A stretch of DNA of 64,000 bases from Podarcis raffonei (lineage: Eukaryota; Chordata; Lepidosauria; Squamata; Lacertidae): positions 35,846,501 through 35,910,500 of the forward strand of contig NC_070603.1 in the NCBI RefSeq assembly GCF_027172205.1, read 5' to 3'. The notes under the pieces were generated by a model that was given only the letters and a program-made list of their open reading frames with translations, was not told the origin of the DNA and did not search any database. Positions 12,701 through 26,000 of the stretch are shown here, piece by piece. The first letter of the stretch is position 1, and every line of letters begins with the position of its first letter. Position numbers and translations under genes: made by a program.

Positions 12701-15700
12701 ATTTTTATTATTTTTCTGTGTTTTATCAGTAAAGACAGGTCAAGACTATGCTTGGTCCGCTTGTCTGAGTCTAGCATCTCTGGGCTTTGATCATTTGCTC
12801 TGCAGGTTAGGGATCATTTAATTTAAGATGTGGTGATATCTAAAAGTGGATTGCACTAGGAGCCTCTAACCCTGAATTCACGCAGTATAGCATCATGACA
12901 GTGTTTCATCCCAATAAGCCTTTTGCGCATAAATGGAGAACTTGAGGCTTCAGGGCCTTCCACCGCCTTCCTTTAAAGGCAACGCCCCTATAAGAAGCAA
13001 AATTTCTCATCTACACCAAGGCTCTGAAGGAGGATTTATTCAAGCTTGCTGGATACCACACTGATAAATACTGCTTTCTAGGTGTGCCTGACCTACGAAA
13101 CTGTCCCCTGCAGGGAGCTGGGAATGGTGCTCAGGTAAGAGACCTGGGACATCCTTACGTTGCTTTGAACTTCCTCTGCACAAAATCCATTGTTTAAATA
13201 AATATCCAGGTGTGGATCTGTAAGATAAAGCCCATAGGGAACAATGAGAGTTGGTCACTGAAACGAATGTCAGCCTGATACAGTTTTGTGGAGTATATTC
13301 CGCTTGTGCGAAAGGCATGGAGCTGGCAAGGGGCAGGGCCTCTCCCAGGCCTGGAAATTCCATTCATCTCCCTGCCTGACTTCTGAGATTTCACCAGCCA
13401 TTGTCCACATTCATCCAGACTAATCATAGAATTGTAGAGTTGGAAGTGACCCAGAGGGTCTTTTAGTCCAGCCCCCTGCAATGGAATCTTAACACACAGT
13501 CCCCCATCCTATTTGAAACCATATTGGATCCTGATTGACTTTGCAAATGTGCTAGTCTTTGCAGCCATAAAAGGATACTAAGGGAAACCGCCATGGTTTG
13601 ATAGTTGGACTATAAAACGCTGGAGATTCAAGTGCAAATGCACATTCAGCTGCAAAGTTTGCTGGGCAAACTTGGGCTAGTCACTATATCTCAGCCTAAA
13701 CCAGGCATAGGCAAACTCGGCCCTCCAGATGTTTTGGGACTACAACTCCCATCATCCCTAGCTAACAGGACCAGTGATCAGGGATGATGGGAGTTGTAGT
13801 CCCCAAAACATCTGGAGAGCCGAGTTTGCCTATGCCTGACCTAAACTACCTCACAGGGTTATTGTGAGGAGGAAGGGAGGGAACCGTGTATTCTCTGTGA
13901 AGCTCTTTGGAGGGAAGGCAAACTAAAAATGTAACCATAAACTTGGATTTTAAAAACAAAGCCTGTCATTTTCAATATGCTGAATTCTGTACCCAGTAGC
14001 AAATTCTGTGCTCGTTCAGAATGACTGAGTGCCCTCGCCCTTGGTTATTTGTAACTTAAGAGCAGCGGCTTTGACAAACCGTGACCTGAGCCTGTGCCTA
14101 GCAATAAAGATTAGCACTTTCTGCAAGGTAGAAATCCTAGTGTTGACAAGGGAGTTCAGCCTACTACTGTGCAACATGTAGTCCTCAGGCCATACATGGC
14201 CTTTTAGAGCACTTCTGAGAGGAGCTTGTAAACCCCCAAGAATCCCAATCAACAGCATTGCAGAAGGAAAAAAATCAGATGGGAATAAGTGCAAATGCCA
14301 CAGAAACCAGCTAAGACGAGTTCCAATGATTATTTGATTTTTTCAAATCATTTTTATTATTTAGTAACAAATGCTTCATAAAAAGGAACATACAAAGAAA
14401 GAACAGTAATGTACAATCAATTGCTGGGAGGCTTACATAGTAACGTCTAGCAATTCATTATTTTTGAGGAGCCAGCTCCAAGTTTTGTTCATTCTCGTTT
14501 GAGATTCCCATCCCCATGAGGCTTAAGCATTTCATAAAAGGATGTCTCTCAAGAATGGTAATGTGTCTGCCAGTTTTGGCATCCATCAAGCCTGTGCAAT
14601 TACCTTGATGGTACACAACAGATGTGCAAATTAGCTGCTGCGCTCTGGCTTGCGAAGGATTTCCATTGTGCCTTGTCTTTGCGCAACCTACTGCTGGTTT
14701 TAAACGCTGTGGGCTATCCGAGCCAAATAGTCTTTTTGCCCTAATAATTTTGCAGAAGTAGAATTTTTCAGAAGTAGAAGAGGCGCAGTGCCAATGATTG
14801 AGTACATATTTTTACCACCTACATATGAGCCTCTAATGAAGGGGGCTTTGGTGAAGCCTGACCCACAAAATGCTACACCCATTTTTCATGTTTGCCAAAG
14901 ACACCGTTTGCATAAGCAACCGATCATGTGGGTGGTTTCTTCTAGTACAGCCGAGTGGACAAGAAATCCACAAAGCAAGCTGCCTGTGTGAGGGTTGCTT
15001 TGCACAGTTTGGGTTGTACTTAACCATTCCATTTGCAGCCCTTCATTTTCAGGGAGCTTGTGCTAGTTTGGTTAACATTAAAGGTGGTGTTGGTGGTGGA
15101 AACCACGTTGAAAAGAGAAACCCTGAAAGGCAGCCTATAGATGCAGAAGATAAGAATGTATGAACGAGTAGTTGATGGGGAGCTCTGTGGCCCTCCAAAT
15201 GTTGTTGGACTCAAACTCCCATCAGCCCCAACAAACATCGCCATTAATCTAGGGGATGATGGGAGTTGAAGTCTAACAACATGAGGAAGGCCACCAGTTC
15301 CCTATCCCTGGTGTGGAATCTATTATTTTCCCATCATTCTGAGCAAAAGAAAGAAAGAAATCTCTTTTAAAAGACATTCACCATTTCTTTCTCCCCTGTG
15401 ATCTTCCTTCTTTTGCCTCAAGTATGTGGTACCTCAACTCTTCAATGCAAGCCCTTGCCTTGTCTCTCTCCACCCCTTCCTCTCCCTCTTCTCGTCACAG
15501 ATATTTGGATGGACGGATTTTCATCGTTAATGTGCTCCCCCAAAGCCAGGCAGCAGTGGATGAGGTGGTGCTGGTTGGAGATGTTATTGATGAGATAAAT
15601 GGATCTTCACTGAGGAACGCATGCAATGGACAGGTGTGAAAGGGAACGCTCTGATCTCGGGGGACTAAGGCTGCTGTGTTGCCTGAGATCCTGAGAAAGG

Positions 15701-17061
15701 AGCAGAAGAGATGGCTGTGTGGTGTTGCTATGGGGACTGTGCAGAGCTAAAGCTCTGGTGTTTGACCTGGAGATCATGGTGAAGAATTGAGGGTGTGGGA
15801 GGGATACAGAAAGACTGGGAAACAAAATGTCTTTCTTTTTCTTTCTTTCTAAAAAGTGTAGAGATTTGCACTGCAATAATGAATAGAATTATTATAATTA
15901 CTTTAGAATTTCAGAAACTTAAATTGATACCAGTGGTTTGCTCGCTTTTAAAGTTTTCTTTTACAATGTTTATAGGTATGAGAAATGTGGGGATCAAGAC
16001 AACTATTGGGGATGCATAGGAATCTGCTTGAAACCACGGCAAGCTATAGACTCCTTGTCTACTGCAGCTAGTGGGGAAACAACAGCTTAATATTATAAAC
16101 AAATTGCCCAGTCTTTCTTGAACCTCAGTATTCAGACAGTTGTGATAGAGCTAGCAATACAATTAATTAGGTTTTTTTAAAACAAACAAACAAACAAAAC
16201 AATCACCTAAATATTTCAGCATTTTTTTTTGGATCAAGAGAAATTTTTTACTGTGCTTCCTCTGAGTATAGCAAAGTTGAACAAATCAAGCTGTTTGCTT
16301 ACATGTATTTCTGTCAGGGCGGGGGGCTGGGGCAGAATATCTTATACTGGGAGCTTTTTTCATGCTTTCCATGTAAGTGTCAGATCTGGCTTGCCTGACA
16401 GATGGAAATTAATGACTGTGCAATCCCATACAGGTCTAGTCAGGCTGTGTGGACGCCATATATTGAAAGCACATTTGAAACACATGCCTTCCCTTAAAGA
16501 ATTCTATTCACTGTAATGTACCACTCACAGAGTTAAAACTTCCACTTTGCCAAGGCAATCTCTTCTAGTGACAAACTGCTTGTGTTGTCAGGAAGTTCTT
16601 TCTGGAACTTAGTGCCCGAATCCTTTTTCTTGTAATTTGAAGGCACTGGTTTGAGCCTTTATAGATCACCAGAAAAGAACTTTGCTCCTTCATCTATATG
16701 ACGCTCCTCCAGATATTTCAAGGTGGCTGTCATACTGCCTCTGAATTGTGTTTTTCCCAGACTGAACGTACCAGTCCCTCTATTGGACCTGTTCCTCCTT
16801 ATGGGAGAAAAATATGAAGATGTGCTCCTTTATGTACAGTGGTACCTTGGTCCTCAAACTTAACCCATTCCAGAAGTTCGTTCCAAAACCAAAGCATTCC
16901 AAAACCAAGGAGCACTTTCCCATAGAAAGTAAGGCAAAATGGATTAATCCGTTCCAGACTTTTAAAAACAACCCCTAAAACAGCAATTTCACATGAATTT
17001 TACTATCTAACAAGACCATTGATCCATAAAATGAAAGTGATAAACAATGTACTGCAGTCAG

Positions 17062-17092
<31 letters not shown>

Positions 17093-20000
17093 GTAGCTGA
17101 ACTGGGTTCCGCACAGTCACCAAAAAAAAGACCCACAAAAACAAAAACGCAGAATAAATAGCAAAAACAGACAGACCTCAGCATAACACTCAAAACGGAA
17201 GTGTGGCACTCAAATCGGAAGCGTAACACTCAAAATGGAGTATGTTCAGCTTCCGAAAAAGGTTCGCAACCCAAACACTTTGGGTTCCAAGTTGTTTGAG
17301 TACCAAGGCATTTGAGAACCAAGGTACCACTGTATTGTGGGAACCGCACAGAAAAAAGCTTGTAACCTCTATAATTGGGTTTAGTGCCAGGTGAGCACAG
17401 TGCTAGAAATTCTTGCCCATGCTCTCAACCTTTCTGTTTCTCTTCAGGCTGGGACAGTGCTACAGAAGTACAAGGGCAAGCCTCTGAGCTTCCGCCTGAT
17501 CCGCTGGAAGTGGCATGATGGAGGGATGTACAAGCCGCTTCTCCCCTACCTGAAAATCCTCCAGGAGAAAATCCCCAGCTTCCAGCTCCAGCATGAGCAC
17601 ACGCACAAGGAAAAGAAAGAGGACCGGTGCTTGCAGGGGGGCAGGTAGGGGCTGCCAGGGGAGCAGAGCGGCAGCAAAATGGTTGCAGGCTCCAGCTTTC
17701 GGCAATCGGTAACAATAAAGGTAGTCAGCATGGATTCATTCTGAATGCAGCCTGTAATTGAGGTGAGAATGTTGAGGTCCTTGGGCTGTTTTCCACCTGC
17801 CACACAGCTCTAGGCTGATCACCACGTGGTTCGTGAGAGAGACACACAACAGCAGCAGCAAAACTGTGTTATGTTTATGACTGGGGGTGCTTTTGAGCCA
17901 CCTAGGGGCATGCAAGTAAAATCCCGCGCCAAACTGGGAGGAAGATTTGGAAGGTCCATATTACCAGTGCTGTTTTTCTGGAAAAATAGGTGCCGGAACC
18001 CACCATGAACGTCTCCCTTGTTCTCTTATAACGGCAACAGCACCCACCTGAGAGGTGCCGGAAATGAGTTTCAGTGTGTTCAGGCTGGAAAAAAACCCCC
18101 TGCATATTACCAAAGAGAGAATAGCTCCCCACACCCTGTTGAATGAGGAGGACTGAAAGGGGAAGGCACATAAGATTTCAGTGAAAGTTTTTTTTAAAAA
18201 AATTTAAATTCAAAATTATAACAAGACATATTATCCAAAAACATTTCATCCTTGTTTTCCCCATTTTTCCTCCCTCCCCCTCCCACACAAAACCCCCCCA
18301 CCCCTTCCCTCAGTTCCAGTCTTTGGTTTCTCTAAGAATGCTGTTTTCTGCATGTTCCAAAGTTGTATAGATCCTCAAACTATTTAGCTGATTATTATCA
18401 ATAAAAAGTTTGTGAATGTTTATTCAAAACAAGATTTCAGTGAAAGTTGAGGTGAGTGGGGAGTGAGGTAAAGCAGTTTCTAAGGTCAAGCCAACTTAGG
18501 AATTCCACTTCAGTTGTTGTGCACATATTTAGAGCCTGTTCTTGTGGCACAGACTTCTTGCTCAGAGCCAGTAGTTATCGTGGCGAGCCAGCGGGGCCAA
18601 CTAACATACTACGTTTTTACACTCTGGTATGGTTAAACAATATATATCTCAATTGTGACTAGTGTGTGCGTGTTTAAATGGGCACTTTTCTCATTATATA
18701 CCCAGAAGAAGGAGATCCATTTTTGGGTGTGCAATCACCGCTTGATTATTGTGGAGAAAAGCAGCCACATAAGCGTGCACACGCCAGTCACAATTGTTGC
18801 ACACCATGTACATTTTGTTCTGGTATCGGCCTGTTTTGCTTGAACTGCCATCCCCTCCCCCTGATCTAAAGGAATGAGCTACTTATAGACACTGTGGACT
18901 AATTATTTTGGCCATTTTCTCCTCAGGCTGCTGTACAACCTGCGGTACTTAGGCCACGTCAATGTAGGAAAGGTGAGACTGGGTCTTGGACAGAGAAGGG
19001 AGGATTGTTTAGCTTTCCTTGTTGTTGGTTTATGTCTTTTATTTTTGTTACACCTTTCCGATTCTTATTTTCAGTATGGAAGCAAAGAGGTGTTAGACCA
19101 AGGCATACCTATGGTTTTAGAGAAACGTTTGCCACGACAGGTACGTTTCCTGCTTTAACAGTCCAAAATGTGGAGACATTTTTCCAGAATGTGGAGACTG
19201 GCACACGAGTAGGGCATACAGTTGTTAGATGCATTCTTGTATATTTCTGCGTTTGCATATGTTTGGTTTTTCTCTCAAGTTTTGTTTGTTTTTTAATTTT
19301 AAGCAGACTGGAGTTTGACCGCAATAACTCTTTGCCCATTCTTTCTTTGTGAGGAATTGCTAAATCAGATTATAGGTTATGAGGGCAAAATTATTGATAG
19401 GTGGGAGAGTCAAACCTTCCTTTTTTTTATTCATTCTTCCCCTATCTTTCCTCAAGTAAGCCCAAGGCAGTGTACAATGTTCTGTTCTCTTCTCCACCCG
19501 CCAAACTTTATCTTCTCAATAACCCTTTGTGATACATTAAGACTAAGAGATGGTGTCTGGCCCAAATTCACCCACTGAAGTTCGTGACTGAGGTGAGATT
19601 TGAACCTGGATCTCTCTAGCCCTAGTCCAGCAAACTAACCAAATTTTAACCAGGTCTCTCAAAGGAAAGGATGCTTTTGCCTAGCACCAAAAGCCCTCCA
19701 ATTTGGGATGTACGCAAAAAAAATTGAGCTTCTCCAGTCAAGAACACAAGATGAGAGACAGGCCCAACTTTTGTACTCCTATAGCCTGTGAGGAAAAAAT
19801 AAAGAATCTACTTGGAACTGAAGGAATATTTCTTTTCTTCCTCCTTTGATCAAATGCCTTGCGACAACTAAGCAGTAGTCATCGTTGTGAAAGGGAAAGA
19901 AACAAAATAGCAGCAAGCAGATAATTGCTTTTGACAAGTACCATTCACAAAAAACTTGGTGAATCTGAGGAGCTATTAAATAGTGAAACTTTTGACAATT

Positions 20001-23000
20001 CTGGTAGATCTTTTGGAGAAAGAATACTCTAAATATATACCCCCTTCTACAAGTCTAGGAATTACAATTTCATATGAAAGCTGCCTTTATCTTATGAGAT
20101 ATGCTTGATGAAAGCAAACTATGATCCCTGTCTTACCGTTCGGCATCTGCACCCAGAGGTCATGATTTGTTTCCATCAAACATTCCACAAACCTTGACCT
20201 GTTGCCAAAGTTTGGCCTGGGCTTACAGATTGTGGTTTGTTGGAGCGAAACAAACTACAAACAATGGTTCAGGAGGAGCAAGGCTGGTTCAGGGAATGCA
20301 AGAGTGAGGAGGAGCGGAGCAACCTAGCTTGGCACATTCACCACAAACAATTCATTATGGTTTCCCCCCCAGCTTGCTGCCCTGCAGACTACACATCAGC
20401 CCCTGCCTGCACCAGCTAATTTACTACAAGGCTTTACTTCTTTGGGCATTCAGTTCTGCATGTTAACAGTTTCCGTAATGCCTTCTGTGCTCGGTTGCAC
20501 ATTTCTTTAGAAATAGCTCTGAAAACCCTCCCTTAAATCATGTGCGTGAGGAAAGAGAGTTGACTATCTCAGATTTTAAAAATTCCTGAGGTACCTTTGT
20601 GTGATATGTAAATTCTTTAAATTCTTGGGCGGGGGGGTTAATGCGCCCCACCACCAAAATGTGTCTAATGTGTGCCCTCTTCCTCTACCCTACCACCAGA
20701 CCTAGTCCTGGTCTTGATGAGTATAGAACTGGTGTCCCAGATTGGATATGAGACCTGAGTGAACTTTTCTTAACCAGTCACTTAATTGCAGCAGCCAGAA
20801 GTTGCCACTTCAAACAACACTGCAGCAAGTCACTAAACGTATATAAACTGATTATATTCTAGCCAGGAAGCTAGCATACAAAATCGACAGAGAGACTCAA
20901 GTGGTGGCCGTATCTCTAGTTGCAGACCTTTATAAGTCTACCAACAGGTCAGGTTTTGGAGAGAAAGCACACATTCCTCAACATACTTTACAGCCTGGCT
21001 CCTTAAAGAACCTCCTCCTTTTTTCCTGTCAGGTTGGCATGCAATTTGTGAGGAGTGAGACCTGAGTTCTAATGCACTACCTACTAAAGAGATCCTTCCC
21101 CCCTCCCTTTCTACCATTTTTTAAAGAAGAATGGTATAGAGCTTCTCATGTTTCTCCTACTCTCCCAAGACCATTGCAGTTTTGCCTGTACAGTGGTACC
21201 TCGGGTTAAGTACTTAATTCATTCCGGAGGTCCGTTCTTAACCTGAAACTCTTCTTAACCTGAAGCACCACTTTAGCTAATGGGGCCTCCTGCTACTGCC
21301 GCGCCGCCGGAGCACGATTTGTGTTCTCATCCTGAAGCACGAGGTAATATTTCTGGGTTAGCGGAGTCTGTAACCTGAAGTGTATGTAACCCGAGGCACC
21401 ACTGTATGCTTTTTCACCTTGATTGTATTTCAGTGACAGAGCACAGTGCTTTTTATTGGGGTGCTATAGAAATACAGGCAAATAAAAATTCAAGGTTATA
21501 GTCCATTAAACACACACAGGGTAGATTTCTCTCTCTCCTGCATATGTGGGAGGATGAAGCTGTCAAAAAAGAAAAGAGGGAGGGGCTTAATCAGACAATC
21601 ACCCCAGCTTACAGTTACTCTTAAAACTGCTTGAAGCTGATGTTTGCAATTTACTACTTGCGCACGAGTCCTTGTCATTTAAAGATGGACATAAAGGTTT
21701 GAAGTTGTGTCACCATCTTAGTGAAAACATACGGGGCCCCAGCCTCTTCTCTCTGTACAATTTGGTTCTAGACTCATCCAGTCTCTGCCTGGCCAACAAC
21801 AACTCACCTACTGTGGGTTTCTGAGATTGAGCTTTTCGAAAAACGCCTGACCCCACCAGCAAACAAGTGATGGAGGTGGTTTGAAACGACCATAACGCTG
21901 AGACCTTATTACAAGCCACAGTAGTATCCACTGCAGCAATGCAAGAGCAGCTGCTACTCGGAGGAATTCAATGCTGTGCTCTTCCAATTGTTCCATCGGC
22001 GTTTCAGCTTGCCCTATGGAACCATATCCGATGGGGAGAGAAGAGGGTGGAAGGCCCCATTGCTTAGTGGGACTTATGCTAGTACACTAACTTAGCTGAA
22101 TCCGGCCCGTTGTACCTGCAAGATGCCACCACCATCGGATGCGCCATCGCACCATCCCAGGAAACGCTTACAAAACATGAATGGACCAAAGGGAGATTAA
22201 TCAGGTGCATGGGCCCTTTCTGCTACCAGAGGTCTTTGCAGCTCAGAATGCCCAAGCGTTTCCCTCTTTAAAATGAGGTGGAAACGCAGCTTTGTAAATA
22301 AATAAGGCCATTTGTTCTGCTGACCCTTTCACCCTATTGCCAGAATGAGCTGGCATAGCATGCAACTTGTGTTTCCCCAGTGCTAGAGAAAGTCAATTGC
22401 TGTTCCAGTGAAGGCACTCAAGGCTGCTACTGGTTTGTTTTCTGGGTAGCTCATATGTACCAACTTACTCACATGTGCATCTTTATTCAACCCAGGTGAG
22501 TGCCTCATATCAGGAACATAATTTAAAGCAGTGGGTTTAAATTATTCTTTCCTCCAATAAGCTCAAGGCTTGTGTACATTGTTCTGCTTTCTCCCCTACC
22601 CCCAAACTTTATCCTCACAATAACCCTGTGGGTGTAGGTGAGACTGAGCTTAAATTACTCTTTTTTGAATACTGTACATTAATACATCAAACGTATAGAC
22701 TGGTAGAACTATTTTGTGGGGTTTTTAAAAAATCCATATACAGCTACTGAAGTCAATGCTATAAACTACAATAGGGCAAATATGAGAGCGTCAATTTACA
22801 CCAACTATTTTTGGCTGACGTACATCAAAATGTTTACATTGGCAATTTTGTGAAAATTATGCAGTCTGTTAAGTGATCAGTTTGAGGCTATCACTGTGAT
22901 TATTTCTACCCCAAATCACTCCAAAGTTGAAGGAAGCAAAAATGAGGAAAAGACTTGAAATCGCAGCAAAATGCTCAAGCCTTATCTGTTAATCTTCTGA

Positions 23001-26000
23001 TGCAGGCGTTTTGACAGTTAACAGTGCATTTTACTTACCCATTATTGTTTCGAACATTTTGAATATATTTTCACAGGAGGTTTTATTTGATGTCAAAGAA
23101 ACAGAAGTCGTTGTTCAAGAGAAAGCTGCTTCAAAGGTTAGAGTACTTTTCTTTACTGTTGGTGCTTGTCCTGACTATATTTAAATATTTTATAAAATGT
23201 CAAAATTATTCATAGAATGCAAGCCACTGAATTTAGCTGCTTTCTGTTGGTAGACCTTGCCTATAATGTGTGTGATTTACTGGAAGATAGGTTGCACGTA
23301 GAGGAGCTATTTGTTTAAATCTACAACAAAATCTCTATTTGATTGTGTGGATCATGGTCCATGCACACACATTTAGACAACAAAAAGCATAAAATTGTAA
23401 ATAATCAGTTCTAGGCCACTGCCTTATCAGATCACTCAATGTTGTTGCCAGGTTCTGTTTCGTTACTCTTATACAGACATTTCCTGTGTGGGACGGCGTC
23501 TGGACAGCAACAATCTCTTCGCCTTCTGCACTGTGTGAGTTAAAAATAACAACCACCCACATACCTAGAGATACACTACACCAGGATTCTATTATCCCTG
23601 GCTGCGTAATTGCATGTGGCAGCAATGCATTTAGAGCAGGCTGAAGTTTGAGTTGTTCTTTTCAAAGTTCAGTTTTCCCTGCCAACAATTCTGCTGAAAT
23701 CCCTTACAATACACTCTGAGCCTATGTAAATCATGCTTTTGAGCACATACGCTACTGTATGTCTACCTCTCATTTTGATAAAATCATCCATCCAATTTGG
23801 AATACCCCAAGGCCCCTTGGGTTGTCTGGGGGGAAATTCACCCTGGCCTAGTTTACCCATCACTGGCCTTTCAGCTGGTGCGTTGAGACCTGCTACCCAG
23901 TCACTACCTAATCTTAGGCGCGTCCCAACAGTAGTACTACAAATATGCCCCCCATGCATTGTTTGGGGTAAAGGTTTGTGCAATCTCTGAAAAGGTTGAA
24001 GTATATATAGAGCATTGATCTTCCACTGGTAGATCAGGCTTTGCTTATGCATCAATGTATTAACATAATTTTGATGCTTTTGTAAAACTGAAGAAAACAC
24101 CAGATTTGCTACTGGAACCTGACCTCAGGTGCATCACAACAGCAGCACTTTCACAATGAATTATGCCCCCAAGTTTGGATGAAGAGCTAGGCCCTAGGTC
24201 CTGTAAAGGTCAGAAGTGATGTGTTAGCAGTACCTCAGCTTGCCAGTGTGCTTAAAGGACTAGTGTTAAATTTAAGATGGGGCAGAAGATTCATTCTGCC
24301 ACATGCATATCAAATTTATTGCCATAGTGTTGTCATCAGTACCTCATTATGGGATTCCCTCCCTTTGCCAATCTGATTAGCCGATTCTTACATGCTTTCG
24401 GAGTCAGCTGCATTTCTTTGCCCAACCTTTTGTGTGTTCTGTCACTTTGTTATTTTACCCTACTGACTGCTGTGTTTTAAGGGTCTTCCAGATGTTCTTT
24501 TTATTGTGCATTCATTTGTACTGATGTTGGGTATCAAGCTGGCTATATATGATCCTGTCTTCAATGCTGTGCACAGGCCACAGCTTCCTTCTGAAATCCT
24601 GTGACTTCACCTCACAAATATTTCAGGGCTTTTTTCATTGCACAATAATGTAACATCCAGGAAGCATCACTAATGAAGTGGAATTAATCCACTATTGTGT
24701 CAATCTCTTGTTTAATAATACATCTGCAAAATCCGCATAAGCCCTGAATGTGTATTTTAGTGTAACCTGTTCTGATTGATTTGGCAATGCAGGGAAGAAT
24801 AATTTTAAATACATTATACTGTATAGGGTTTCACCTGAGTCTTCGGAACAAAGCACCTTCGACTGTCTTGTATTTGAATCAAACACTGAAGATGAAAGTG
24901 AGGAAATAATAAGAAGAATTGGTAAGGATATTTGTTCTTTGGTGTACAACTAAAAAGTAGCAATGCCTCTATAGCCCGTTAATGAAGCATACTTAGTGTA
25001 CTTGCAAGCTAGTAATTCCAAGACTTAGAAAGCTAATAAGATTAGGATTCGCAGTAATTGTATATCTGCATTTCTAATTATGTTCAAGGACTTGGGCTTA
25101 GTATGAAATAAAGTAGGAAGTCTTCTGTTTGATCTACGAGGATTTCCAGGCCAGTATCCCAATCACCTAATATCTAGCATGCTAGTGGTCAGGAGACAAA
25201 TTCTGTTCTTTCGAAACCATGGCTAGAGGAGAAAGTACTGCCAACTTCAGGAATATTATTTTAAGATTAATGACCATTTGTTTCTTTAGCTGCTGGATTT
25301 AAACACACAGAATGGTTTGTCTGATTGAGATGCATGATGCTCTGCTTCTGGGTTTCTGCCAATGACCTACTTTTGGAGCTGAACTGGCATGCAAAAGGGC
25401 CTAGTTTCAGTCAGTGATACGCTGCCAGGCTTGCGCTTGGATTAAGGCGGCACTATGAAAGGATTAAAACTCTACACTGGAAATAGTATTTTGGCTACCT
25501 CCTACAACAGAAGACTGAGTTTTTACAAGTGTTTTCTTTTCACGTTTATACGGACATTTGCAGAATTTGGAATAAAATCAAGCTGAAGCCATGGATTTGC
25601 ATACTATTTGTATTAACCAAAGTTTCTACATTTAAAAATGAGACAGATTCAATGTAATGAGTCAAGCATTAACTTACTATGACAGTTCAGTTTTTCAGTG
25701 TGTAGCTTTACTAGTTTTGTGCTTACATTGTTTAAAGAAATCAGAAATAAGAATCTGAAGAACACTGTATATACACTTTTCAGTACACCCCCTTTACTCC
25801 TTGTTGTTTGCTGCCAGGGGCTGTCGACTAGCAGGCCTAGGTGAAGAATTAACTCCACTCCCAAAAAAATAACAGCCTGATTGTCTGCTTTGGTTATAGA
25901 AATGGAAGCTGCATTTCAATATATAAATGGCGAGATCACTCAAACTGGTTCAAAACAAACCCAAAAGTGTAAGAGAAAAAGGGTACATGAAGAAACCAAC

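Noticed and set aside
14330-14470. Poly(A)-processed pseudogene
   Set aside because: The T-rich start suggested a reversed tail, but no gene-like sequence follows. A LINE tail is more likely.
23669-24100. 143-codon minus-strand ORF in an intron
   Set aside because: No recognised family, compositional support or splice partners. Treated as a chance ORF, although it is the longest intronic one without a repeat explanation.
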